The notes beneath the pieces were generated by a model. It worked only from the letters and a program-made list of their open reading frames with translations. It was not told where the DNA came from and did not search any database. This document shows, one piece after another, positions 22,015 to 30,911 of a stretch of 64,000 nt of DNA (positions are counted from its first letter, which is position 1; each line of letters opens with the position of its first letter). A program made the translations under genes and the position numbers. Origin of the DNA: UBA8919 sp041658185 (lineage in GTDB: Bacteria; Elusimicrobiota; UBA8919); the NCBI GenBank assembly GCA_041658185.1, contig JBBAAR010000002.1:124001-188000 (forward strand), given 5' to 3'.

Positions 22015-24213
22015 ATGTCATACAGAGAACAGATAATTTCAGAAATTACAAACCAGAGAAATTTATGCCAGACGATTAGTCCGGAAATGAAAGGGAAGCC
22101 GATCTCGGAAATATACGGTATGAACTCTTTTAACGACGAGGCAATGAAAAAATACCTTCCTGCCAAAACATACCAGGCATTAAAGAAAATAATCAAAGAA
22201 TGCGGAAGAGTTGAGCCGGCATTAGCGCAAGTCGTTGCACAGGGCATGAAAGAATGGGCGATAGGAAGAGGCGCTACGCATTTTACTCACTGGTTTCATC
22301 CGATGACCGGTTTGACGGCGGAAAAACATGACAGTTTCCTGAGTTTCAGCAAAGACGGTAAAGTTATAGAGAGATTTTCGGGAAGCAATCTTATACAGGG
22401 TGAACCGGACGCTTCGTCATTTCCCAGCGGCGGTTTAAGAAGCACATTTGAAGCGAGAGGTTACACTGCGTGGGACCCTACCTCTCCGGCGTTTCTGGTT
22501 GAAGCCGTCAACGGCACGACGCTTTGCATCCCCTGCATATTTTTATCATATACAGGCGAGGCACTGGATAAGAAAGTCCCGCTTCTTCGTTCAATGGACA
22601 GGTTAAGTGAAGCCGCCGTAAAGATACTGCACCTTTTTGGAAATAAAAAAATAAACAGGGTCTATACGACCGTAGGTCCCGAGCAGGAATATTTTCTGGT
22701 TGACAAAGCGTATTACAACAGAAGGCCGGATTTAATAATCACCGGCAGGACGTTATTCGGTGCGAAACCGCCCAAGGGCCAGGAAATGGAAGACCATTAT
22801 TTCGGCAGCATCAGAGAAAGAATTCTTGCATTTATGCACGATGCGGAATTAGAACTTTTTAAACTCGGCATCCCCGTAAAAACAAGGCACAACGAAGTCG
22901 CGCCCGCGCAGTTTGAAATTGCCCCGTTGTTTGAAGACAGCAATGTCGCCACCGACCATAACCAAATGATAATGGAAACATTAAAGAAGTTTGCAAACAG
23001 GCACAATCTTGCGCTGTTACTGCATGAAAAACCTTTTCTGGGTATTAACGGTTCAGGAAAACATAACAACTGGTCTATGGCGGATTCCGACGGTAATAAT
23101 CTGCTTGAGCCCGGCAAGACGCCTCATGCAAACCTGCAATTTTTAACTTTCTTGATTGCGACAATTAAAGCCGTTTATAAATATTCAGATTTATTACGCG
23201 CAACCGTTGCAACAGCCGGTAATGACCATAGATTAGGAGCAAATGAAGCGCCCCCGGCGATAATTTCAGTGTTTTTGGGAGAACAGCTCACAGAGATTCT
23301 GAATAATCTGGAAAAAAATAAAAAAGCTGATTACAGCGATAAGGCGATCATAAATCTCGGTATCAGCAAATTACCGGCGATAAGCAGGGATAACAGCGAC
23401 AGAAACAGGACTTCCCCTTTTGCGTTTACAGGGAATAAGTTTGAGTTCAGAGCTGTGGGCTCGTCACATTCTATAGCGATGGCAAATTATACGCTGAATG
23501 TGATTGTCGCCGATGTTCTGAATGTTCTCTATAAAGAAATAGAGAATAATATGAAAAATGAGAAGGATATTAACAAAGCGGTACTCAAAGCGATTATTCC
23601 CTTAATAACTGAAACAGCTCCGATAAGATTTGAGGGTAATAATTATGATCCGGCGTGGGAAAAAGAAGCGAAAAAACGCGGGTTGCCAAACAAAAAGACC
23701 GCCCCTGAATCGCTGAAAGACCTTGTAAGTAAAAAGAACAAAGATGTTTTCATAAGATTGAATATTCTTAGCGAAGTGGAAATAGAATCGATTTATACAA
23801 TTCTGGTAGAACAGTACATAAAAGTTGTGAATATAGAAGTTGAAACCGCTTTGATGATGGCGAAGACGCTTGTGCTTCCCGGAGTAGTCAAATATCAGAA
23901 TGTCCTTTCTATGTCGGTAAATAACTTAAGTTCTGTCAAGTCCATTTCTGCCAAAGTGCTGAAAAAAGAATCGGAAATAGTTTCTATGTATTCAAAACTT
24001 GTAGCGGAACTTTATGAAAAAACAGGGAAACTTGATGCCGTGCTTGATAAAAAAGAAAAAATAGTCAACGAAGACGAAAAAGCAAATTTCTATTGCAGGG
24101 AAATAATTCCTTTAATGTACAGTTTAAGGGAAACGGTTGATGCCCTTGAAGAATATACCGGTGACGAATACTGGGTTCTTCCGAAATACAGGGAAATGCT
24201 TTTTGTCTACTAA
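22015..24213 (+). CDS. glnN: glutamine synthetase type III
   Basis: 732 residues, the size of GSIII (GlnN) rather than GSI (~470). It makes glutamine from glutamate, ammonium and ATP. Seen: FTHWFHPMTG and a GPEQEYFLVD metal-binding stretch, RHNEVAPAQFEIAP (glutamate/ATP site), GSGKHNNWS, and NRTSPFAFTGNKFEFRAVGS, plus the long C-terminal helical domain typical of type III. Own promoter and ribosome site (GGGAGGAA). Followed 17 bp later by the glutamate synthase genes, completing a GS-GOGAT pathway. Confidence 0.95.
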   Translation: MSYREQIISEITNQRNLCQTISPEMKGKPISEIYGMNSFNDEAMKKYLPAKTYQALKKIIKECGRVEPALAQVVAQGMKEWAIGRGATHFTHWFHPMTGLTAEKHDSFLSFSKDGKVIERFSGSNLIQGEPDASSFPSGGLRSTFEARGYTAWDPTSPAFLVEAVNGTTLCIPCIFLSYTGEALDKKVPLLRSMDRLSEAAVKILHLFGNKKINRVYTTVGPEQEYFLVDKAYYNRRPDLIITGRTLFGAKPPKGQEMEDHYFGSIRERILAFMHDAELELFKLGIPVKTRHNEVAPAQFEIAPLFEDSNVATDHNQMIMETLKKFANRHNLALLLHEKPFLGINGSGKHNNWSMADSDGNNLLEPGKTPHANLQFLTFLIATIKAVYKYSDLLRATVATAGNDHRLGANEAPPAIISVFLGEQLTEILNNLEKNKKADYSDKAIINLGISKLPAISRDNSDRNRTSPFAFTGNKFEFRAVGSSHSIAMANYTLNVIVADVLNVLYKEIENNMKNEKDINKAVLKAIIPLITETAPIRFEGNNYDPAWEKEAKKRGLPNKKTAPESLKDLVSKKNKDVFIRLNILSEVEIESIYTILVEQYIKVVNIEVETALMMAKTLVLPGVVKYQNVLSMSVNNLSSVKSISAKVLKKESEIVSMYSKLVAELYEKTGKLDAVLDKKEKIVNEDEKANFYCREIIPLMYSLRETVDALEEYTGDEYWVLPKYREMLFVY

Positions 24214-24230
24214 AAACATAATTTAGGACT

Positions 24231-25289
24231 ATGGGATGTTCAATAGCAGGAATAATTGACGAGAAAGGGAACAGGTTTTCCGGCGAAAAGATAATTTGCG
24301 CTATAAAAAAAATGTACCTGCGTGCAAACGGTCTCGGCGGCGGTTTTGCCGGTTATGGTATTTATCCCGACAATAAAGACGATTTTTGTTTTCACGTAAT
24401 TTACAACAATGAACGCGTGCGTGAAGATACTGAAAGTTATCTTAAACATGATTTTGAAATTGTAAAAGAAGAACCTATCCCGACGAGAACGGTAAAGTCA
24501 ATCGTCAACCGGCCGCTATTGTTCCGATATTTTCTCCGTGTAAAAGACGAAATCAAAAAACAGTTTTATGAAATGACGGAAGAGGATATTGTAATGCGCT
24601 CAGTTATGAAAACAAATGGTGCACAAGCCGGTGCATTTGTAATTTCTTCGGGTAAAAATATGGGAATATTCAAAGGTGTCGGTTTTGCAGCGGACATAGG
24701 GAATTTTTATAAACTTGAAGAATACAGCGGCTATTGCTGGATTGCCCACGACAGATTTCCGACGAATACTCCCGGCTGGTGGGGCGGTGCGCACCCTTTC
24801 GGACTTTTGAATTTTTCAATCGTTCACAACGGAGAAATATCGTCTTACGGAATAAACAAGAGATACCTTGAAGAGTTCGGGTATCAGTTGACACTGCACA
24901 CGGACAGCGAGGCGATTCTTTATCTTTTTGATTTACTTTTAAGAAAACACAAATTACCGATGGCGCTCGCCCATAAAATTTTGTGCCCGCCGCTGTGGTC
25001 GGAAATAGAAAGAATGCCGGAAGTTGAAAAAAAGTTTTATGAAACGCTCAGGATAATTTACGGCAGCGCTTTGATAAATGGGCCGTCGGCAATCATTATC
25101 TGCGACGGTAAAATGATGTTCGGATTTACCGATAGAATTAAACTTAGGCCTTTGGTTGCCGCAAGAAACGGTTCAAAATTCTATTTAGCATCCGAGGAAT
25201 GCGCTATACAGGAAGTTTGTCCGCTTAAAAAAGGCGATGTTTTTTTTCCTAAAGTCGGCGAACCTGCAATCGGAATTTTGAAAGAATAA
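24231..25289 (+). CDS. glutamate synthase glutaminase (GATase class II) subunit
   Basis: 352 residues, a stand-alone class II glutamine amidotransferase domain of the split, archaeal-type glutamate synthase. It would free ammonia from glutamine. Seen: AHDRFPTNTPGWW, IVHNGEISSYG and HTDSEA, the substrate-binding and oxyanion residues. The protein begins MGCSIAGI, so the catalytic Cys is codon 3, not codon 2 as in most Ntn hydrolases; removal of Met-Gly would be needed, or the start is misread. Followed after 2 bp by the FMN subunit. Confidence 0.85.
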   Translation: MGCSIAGIIDEKGNRFSGEKIICAIKKMYLRANGLGGGFAGYGIYPDNKDDFCFHVIYNNERVREDTESYLKHDFEIVKEEPIPTRTVKSIVNRPLLFRYFLRVKDEIKKQFYEMTEEDIVMRSVMKTNGAQAGAFVISSGKNMGIFKGVGFAADIGNFYKLEEYSGYCWIAHDRFPTNTPGWWGGAHPFGLLNFSIVHNGEISSYGINKRYLEEFGYQLTLHTDSEAILYLFDLLLRKHKLPMALAHKILCPPLWSEIERMPEVEKKFYETLRIIYGSALINGPSAIIICDGKMMFGFTDRIKLRPLVAARNGSKFYLASEECAIQEVCPLKKGDVFFPKVGEPAIGILKE

Positions 25290-25291
25290 AA

Positions 25292-26839
25292 ATGAAAAAA
25301 TCATTATTATTCCCGGATTTTACAGTTACAAGAGACCCCGATAAATGTATACAGTGCGAGGTATGTGTCCGTCAGTGCGCCTTTGATGCGCATTCCTTTG
25401 ACAAAGAGGCGAACAAAATTGAAACGGATGCTTCAAAATGCGTCAGCTGTTTGCGTTGTGCAACGATGTGCCCGACAGGTGCGTTAACGGTTTCGGAATA
25501 TCAGCAGAATATCAAAAAAAATAAAAACTGGACGGAAAAGCAACTAAAAGAATTGTACAAACAGTCGGAAACCGGCGGAATTCTCTTAACAGGAATGGGA
25601 ACGGATAAGGATTATAAAATTATCTGGGATCATATGTTGCTTGATGCTGCACAGGTTACAAATCCGTCTATTGACCCTTTACGCGAACCGATGGAACTTC
25701 GCACATATCTCGGTGCAAAACCAGAAAAAATTGTAGTTGTCCCGTTTATGGGACGAAATAAAAAGCCCGATAAATCAGGCAACTACAAACTACGAACTAA
25801 ACTTCCGCCGCAGTTAAAACTTGCTACACCCATTCTTTTTTCTGCAATGAGTTACGGTGCTATCTCGTTGAATACAATGCGTGCGCTCGCCCGTGCTGCA
25901 TATGAATGCGGAATTTTTTACAATACCGGCGAGGGCGGTCTCCCGAAAGAACTGTACAAATACGGGAAAAATACTATTGTTCAAGTCGCTTCCGGCAGGT
26001 TCGGTGTTGACCCGGATTATTTGGATGTTGCTGCTGCCGTTGAGATAAAAGTGGGTCAGGGCGCAAAACCCGGGATCGGCGGACATCTTCCCGGGGAAAA
26101 AGTAACGGAGGAAATTTCTCAAACAAGAATGATACCGGCGGGCACGGATGCTCTTTCACCCGCTCCGCATCACGACATCTATTCAATTGAGGATTTGTCG
26201 CAGTTGATTTATTCGCTGAAGGAAGCGACAGAATACAAAAAACCGATAAGCGTAAAAGTTGCCGCCGTTCATAATATCGCAGCAATTGCATCCGGTATTG
26301 TAAGAGCGGGTGCGGATATTGTCGCTATTGACGGTCTTCGCGGCGGGACTGGCGCAGCACCGACCAGAATAAGGGATAACGTCGGTATCCCGATTGAACT
26401 TGCGATTTCTGCGGTTGACAGCCGTCTTCGCGCGGAAGGAATAAGAAACCGGGCGTCAATTATTGCCGCCGGCGGTTTCAGAAATTCCGCCGATGTAGTA
26501 AAAGCGATCGCCCTCGGTGCCGATGCGGTTTATATCGGTACCGCTGCGCTTGTCGCGATGGGTTGTCATCTGTGTCAAAAATGTTACACAGGAAAATGTA
26601 ACTGGGGGATAGCAACGCAAGACCCGTATCTTGTCAAGCGGCTGAATCCGGAAATTGCCGCCAAACGGCTTGTGAATTTAATTAAAGCGTGGAGTCACGA
26701 GATAAAAGAAATGATGGGCGGTATGGGAATAAATGCCGTTGAGTCGCTGCGGGGCAACCGCCTGCGTCTTCGCGGATTTGACCTGCACGAAAACGAACTA
26801 AAAATTTTGGATATTAAACCCGCCGGAGAATCAATGTGA
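25292..26839 (+). CDS. glutamate synthase FMN/iron-sulfur subunit (archaeal type)
   Basis: 515 residues. N-terminal ferredoxin domain with CIQCEVCVRQC and CVSCLRCATMC (two [4Fe-4S]); then the FMN-binding TIM barrel of glutamate synthase (GEGGLPKELYKYG, KPGIGGHLPGEK, DGLRGGTGAAPT), with CHLCQKCYTGKC for the [3Fe-4S] cluster. It converts 2-oxoglutarate plus ammonia into glutamate. A palindromic repeat is inserted in frame at about residues 158-170, between the ferredoxin and barrel parts, without breaking the frame. GTG/ATG overlaps put all five subunits in one transcript. Confidence 0.92.
   Translation: MKKSLLFPDFTVTRDPDKCIQCEVCVRQCAFDAHSFDKEANKIETDASKCVSCLRCATMCPTGALTVSEYQQNIKKNKNWTEKQLKELYKQSETGGILLTGMGTDKDYKIIWDHMLLDAAQVTNPSIDPLREPMELRTYLGAKPEKIVVVPFMGRNKKPDKSGNYKLRTKLPPQLKLATPILFSAMSYGAISLNTMRALARAAYECGIFYNTGEGGLPKELYKYGKNTIVQVASGRFGVDPDYLDVAAAVEIKVGQGAKPGIGGHLPGEKVTEEISQTRMIPAGTDALSPAPHHDIYSIEDLSQLIYSLKEATEYKKPISVKVAAVHNIAAIASGIVRAGADIVAIDGLRGGTGAAPTRIRDNVGIPIELAISAVDSRLRAEGIRNRASIIAAGGFRNSADVVKAIALGADAVYIGTAALVAMGCHLCQKCYTGKCNWGIATQDPYLVKRLNPEIAAKRLVNLIKAWSHEIKEMMGGMGINAVESLRGNRLRLRGFDLHENELKILDIKPAGESM
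25765..25800. repeat. palindromic repeat inside the glutamate synthase gene
   Basis: GCCCGATAAATCAGGC (25765-25780, one mismatch) followed by AACTACA-AACTACG-AACTA. The same design, palindrome then AACTACA, is found between genes at 63603-63650. It encodes the extra PDKSGNYKLRTK segment. Confidence 0.7.
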
Positions 26840-27279
26840 AAAAAATATATTTTAACGAAGAATATTGTATGGCGTGCCGGTTGTGCGAAATCGCATGTCT
26901 TGTCGCCCATTCAAAATCAAAAAAAATAATTAAGGCGTATAAAGAGGAATTCCCGAGTTTAACTCCGCGGTTGATAATTGAACAAAAAGGTCCGCTTTCA
27001 TTTGCAATTCAATGCCGCCATTGTAAAGATGCGCCTTGTGTAGAGTCATGTGTTACCGGTGCTATGAAACGTGATAAAAAAACCGGCGCCGTTTCACACG
27101 ATCGCGAAAAATGCGTCGGTTGTTGGATGTGCGTTATGTCGTGCCCGTTCGGAGTAATTTTAATGGATACGAAAGAAAAAAAAGTTGCTACGAAATGCGA
27201 TTTATGTGCGGATGTCGGCTCGCCCGCGTGTGTTGATGCCTGCCCGAATGAGGCGCTGGTATATAAAGAAGTGAAATAA
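26836..27279 (+). CDS. four-cluster ferredoxin-like subunit
   Basis: 147 residues with 16 cysteines in four [4Fe-4S] motifs: CMACRLCEIAC, CRHCKDAPCVESC, CVGCWMCVMSC and CDLCADVGSPACVDAC, the HycB/DmsB-like arrangement. It probably relays electrons between the flavin reductase (next gene) and the glutamate synthase core. GTG start at 26836 overlaps the upstream stop by 4 bp; an ATG start is not available nearby. Confidence 0.88.
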   Translation: MKKIYFNEEYCMACRLCEIACLVAHSKSKKIIKAYKEEFPSLTPRLIIEQKGPLSFAIQCRHCKDAPCVESCVTGAMKRDKKTGAVSHDREKCVGCWMCVMSCPFGVILMDTKEKKVATKCDLCADVGSPACVDACPNEALVYKEVK

Positions 27280-27300
27280 AGTGAAAAGTGAGCGAAGCGA

Positions 27301-28539
27301 ATGAAAAGAAGTGAAAAAATTGTAATTATTGGAAGTTCCGTTGCAGCGATTTCCGCGATAGAGACAATCCGCGAGAAAAATAAAAATTTGCCGATAACTG
27401 TTATTACAAAAGATATGGATTTATTTTATTCCCGTCCGCTTATTTCGTATACAAATTTCACCGATGGACAGCGTTATTACCGTGAGAAAAACTTTTTCAG
27501 AAAAAATAATGTTGACTTAATTTTCGGCGACGCGAATATCGTAAAAAATAATTCGGTAGTGCTTAAAAATAAAAAGAACGTAAAATTTTCAAAACTGCTT
27601 CTTGCCGTCGGAGGAAAACCGATAATTCCGCCTACCGTTGCCGGCATAAACGGTAAAAACGTTTTTACTTTGACAACTACAGAAGATGCAGATAACATTA
27701 AGAAATTCTGTAAAAATAAAAAGCACGCAGTAGTAATCGGATGCGGAATGATAGGAATAAAAGCCGCCGAATTTCTGAAGAATATCGGATTGGATGTTTC
27801 AATAGTAGAACTTATGGATAAGCCGTTTGCGTCGGTATTGGATGACAAATCCGGAAAAATTGCAGCCGATGAAATAAAAAAACATGCGAAACTTATCCTG
27901 AATAATTCCGTCTATGAAATAAAAGAAAATCAATGTATTCTAAAGACCGGAGAAAAAATTCCGTCTGATATTGTTATATGTGCAATAGGGGTTGTGCCTA
28001 ACTTGGACATAGCAAAAAAATCACAAATTAAAACAAACAGGGGAATAGTTGTAGATGAGTTTATGCGAACATCAAGGAAAAATGTTTCCGCGGCCGGCGA
28101 TTGCACGGAAGCACTTGATATTCTTTCCGGCAAAAAGATGCCTATTCCTATTTGGCCCGTTGCATATAGACAGGGTGCTGTTGCGGGTAGTAACATCGCG
28201 GGAATTGTCATGGAATATGGCGGCGGATTTGGAAGGAATTCGGTGGATATTTTCGGGTTGCCATTAATTACGCTCGGATTGAGCAACGAAAAAGCCGGCG
28301 AAGAAATTGTGTTTTCCGACGAAAAATCAAAAGTGTACAAAAAAGTAATAGTAAAAGACGGCAAAATCACAGGAGCAATTTTTATCGGTGACATAAGTCG
28401 TGCGGGGATATTTACCGGAATGATAAAAGACGGGATTGATGTTTCAAATTTCAAGAATGAAATATTTTCGGAGAATTTCGGCTATATTTATGTACCAAAA
28501 GAATTTCGTTCAAAAGAGGTTATCCCTATAGAAATATGA
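27301..28539 (+). CDS. FAD-dependent pyridine-nucleotide oxidoreductase
   Basis: 412 residues. Two Rossmann folds: IVIIGSSVAAISAIET (FAD) at the N-terminus and AVVIGCGMIGIKAAEFL (NAD(P)H) near residue 145, and VSAAGDCTEA near residue 263 that closes on FAD. This is the NADH-oxidase/ferredoxin-reductase-like class. Placed between glutamate synthase parts, it most likely takes the GltD role of feeding electrons (inference). The 20 bp before ATG 27301 are AGTGAAA-like repeats with no ribosome site, so a repeat may have replaced the original start region. Confidence 0.85.
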   Translation: MKRSEKIVIIGSSVAAISAIETIREKNKNLPITVITKDMDLFYSRPLISYTNFTDGQRYYREKNFFRKNNVDLIFGDANIVKNNSVVLKNKKNVKFSKLLLAVGGKPIIPPTVAGINGKNVFTLTTTEDADNIKKFCKNKKHAVVIGCGMIGIKAAEFLKNIGLDVSIVELMDKPFASVLDDKSGKIAADEIKKHAKLILNNSVYEIKENQCILKTGEKIPSDIVICAIGVVPNLDIAKKSQIKTNRGIVVDEFMRTSRKNVSAAGDCTEALDILSGKKMPIPIWPVAYRQGAVAGSNIAGIVMEYGGGFGRNSVDIFGLPLITLGLSNEKAGEEIVFSDEKSKVYKKVIVKDGKITGAIFIGDISRAGIFTGMIKDGIDVSNFKNEIFSENFGYIYVPKEFRSKEVIPIEI

Positions 28540-29264
28540 TTATCAACTCAAAAAATCTGACTCACAGACGGTTAAACGAGAAAATAAGGAAAGCCGTGAA
28601 AGAAGGCGAAAAAAAACTTGTCGTTAAAAATGTTAACGGACAGAGATATATCGCCTCGGGGCTTAAATCGGATGTAAAAATTGAAATACATGGTATTGCG
28701 GGAAATGACATAGGCAGTTTTATGAGCGGCCCTGAAATAAACGTTTTCGGAAATGCGCAGGATTGCGTGGCGAATACTATGGATGCCGGAAAAATAGCGG
28801 TTCACGGTTCTGTCGGCGATATTCTCGGATATGGTATGCGCGGCGGTAAAATTTTCATTAAAGGTGATGCGGGTTATCGCGCAGGGATACATATAAAATC
28901 GTATAAAGAAATGGTTCCTGTTATAGTTATAGGCGGCAGTGTCCGTGATTTTTTCGCCGAGTATATGGCCGGCGGGATTATGATTCTTTTAGGTTTGTCC
29001 GACGATAAAAATATAGCAGGAAATTTTATAGGCACGGGGATGCACGGCGGAACGATTTACATAAGAGGAAAAATAGGGAAAAACCAGATGGGGAGAGAAG
29101 TGGAATTCGTGAAATTTGACAAATCCGACGATGAAATTATAAAGAAATATGTTTCCGAATTCTGCGGCAACTTCAAACTTGACTGTAAAAAAATTCTCCG
29201 CGAAAAATTCATAAAACTGAAAGCCATCTATCACAGGCCCTACGGCACAATATACGCGTATTGA
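28536..29264 (+). CDS. glutamate synthase GXGXG-domain subunit
   Basis: 242 residues forming a right-handed beta-helix like the C-terminal domain of GltB: repeated G-x-x-G turns such as GSFMSGPEINVFGNA, VGDILGYGMRGGKIFIKGDAGYR and GTGMHGGTIYIRG. In archaeal-type glutamate synthase this domain is a separate protein that packs on the FMN subunit (family knowledge). Overlaps the oxidoreductase gene by 4 bp. With the GATase, FMN and ferredoxin subunits all the pieces of the enzyme are present. Confidence 0.9.
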   Translation: MIINSKNLTHRRLNEKIRKAVKEGEKKLVVKNVNGQRYIASGLKSDVKIEIHGIAGNDIGSFMSGPEINVFGNAQDCVANTMDAGKIAVHGSVGDILGYGMRGGKIFIKGDAGYRAGIHIKSYKEMVPVIVIGGSVRDFFAEYMAGGIMILLGLSDDKNIAGNFIGTGMHGGTIYIRGKIGKNQMGREVEFVKFDKSDDEIIKKYVSEFCGNFKLDCKKILREKFIKLKAIYHRPYGTIYAY

Positions 29265-29324
29265 AAAATCTTCAAAAAAAATAGAAATGTCAACAAATCA
29301 AAAGTTTTTTTATAGGGGTTGGTA

Positions 29325-30911
29325 ATGAAAAAAATTCTTGTTTCGGACCCGCTGGCAAAGGAAGGCATAGAAGTCCTAACAAAAAATCCGGAATTTTCCG
29401 TTGATGTAAAAACGGGTCTTAAGCCGGAAGAACTTTTGCGGATTATCGGCGAATATGACGGACTTTTAGTGAGAAGCGAAACGAAAGTTACAGAAGTCAT
29501 TCTGAGTGCAGCAAAGAATCTCAAGATTATCGGCCGTGCTGGAACGGGTGTTGACAACATTGACGTAAAAGAGGCATCAAAAAGAGGGCTTGTCGTTATG
29601 AATGTCCCCGGCGGAAATACAATCTCCGCCGCCGAGCATACCGTTTCAATGCTCCTTGCTTTATCCAGAAATATTCCTCAGGCGAATGCATCGCTTAAAA
29701 AATGCGAATGGAAGAAAAAAGATTTTGTGGGTGTTGAGGTTTTCGGAAAAACGGTCGGAATTATCGGATTTGGAAAAATCGGAGTTGAGGTTTCAAAACG
29801 GCTTCTTGCCTTCGGAGTGAAAGTACTCGTTTATGACCCGTTTGTTTCAAAAGAAAGAGCAATCCAACTTGGAGTTGAGTCGGTTTCGTTAGACGAACTT
29901 TTTACAAATTCAGATTACATTACGGTTCATACGCCGAAGACCGAGCAGACAAAACATCTGATAAATGCAGAAACAATCAAAAAAATGAAAGACGGTGTTC
30001 GTATAATAAACTGTGCACGCGGCGGACTTATTGACGAGCAGGCACTTGCCGAGGCATTAAAATCTGGCAAAGTTAAAGGCGCCGCTTTGGATGTTTTTGA
30101 AAAAGAGCCGTTATGCGAATCGCCGTTTTTTGATATGAATAATGTCATAATGACTCCTCATCTCGGCGCATCAACCGAAGAGGCACAGACGAATGTTTCC
30201 GTTGAAATCGCAAAACAATTGATGGAATATTTTGAAAAAGGCACAATAAGAAATGCCGTTAATTTTCCGTATATTCCCGCCGAGATACTTCAAAAGATGC
30301 AGCCGTACATATCTCTTTCCGAGAAACTCGGTTCTTTTGCCTCGCAGTTTTCTGACGGTCGGATTTCATCTATTGAAATTGAATATTCAGGCGAAGTAGC
30401 AAAGTATGATTTATCGCCCTTAACGATTTCCACAGTAAAAGGAGTGCTTGACCCTGTCAGCGAAGCGGGGCTTTTGAATTTTATAAATGCCTCTTTTATC
30501 GCGCAGGAGAAAGGCATAAAAGTAACGGAGACAAGAATTCCGGAGTCCGCCGATTTTACCAATCTTATAAATGTAAAATTGAAAACGGAAACGGCAGAAA
30601 ATGTAATTGCCGGCACCGTCTTCGGAAAAAATGAGTTAAGGATTGTAAAAATTAACGATTATTATGTTGATGTTGAGCCGACGGAAAACATACTTGTTTT
30701 TTCAAATACCGATAAGCCCGGTGTTATCGGAAAAATCGGAATGCTCCTCGGTAAAAACTCAATTAACATTGCATCTATGGAAGTAGGCAGAAAGGCCGCC
30801 GGCAGCGATGCGATTACTATTGTAAATGTGGATAATCCGATAACAGATAAAGTCCTGTCCGAAATAAAGAAGCAACCAGAAGTTAAGAATGCAAAAATGA
30901 TAAAATTATGA
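29325..30911 (+). CDS. serA: D-3-phosphoglycerate dehydrogenase
   Basis: 528 residues, the long SerA form. First step of serine synthesis from 3-phosphoglycerate with NAD. Seen: LVRSETKVT; NAD-binding VGIIGFGKIGVEV; INCARGGLIDE (catalytic Arg) and MTPHLGASTEEA (catalytic His); then the ASB domain and a C-terminal ACT domain (from about residue 455), which binds serine for feedback control. ATG 29325 with GGGG 7 bp upstream is preferred over TTG 29319. Overlaps the next gene by 4 bp. Confidence 0.95.
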   Translation: MKKILVSDPLAKEGIEVLTKNPEFSVDVKTGLKPEELLRIIGEYDGLLVRSETKVTEVILSAAKNLKIIGRAGTGVDNIDVKEASKRGLVVMNVPGGNTISAAEHTVSMLLALSRNIPQANASLKKCEWKKKDFVGVEVFGKTVGIIGFGKIGVEVSKRLLAFGVKVLVYDPFVSKERAIQLGVESVSLDELFTNSDYITVHTPKTEQTKHLINAETIKKMKDGVRIINCARGGLIDEQALAEALKSGKVKGAALDVFEKEPLCESPFFDMNNVIMTPHLGASTEEAQTNVSVEIAKQLMEYFEKGTIRNAVNFPYIPAEILQKMQPYISLSEKLGSFASQFSDGRISSIEIEYSGEVAKYDLSPLTISTVKGVLDPVSEAGLLNFINASFIAQEKGIKVTETRIPESADFTNLINVKLKTETAENVIAGTVFGKNELRIVKINDYYVDVEPTENILVFSNTDKPGVIGKIGMLLGKNSINIASMEVGRKAAGSDAITIVNVDNPITDKVLSEIKKQPEVKNAKMIKL

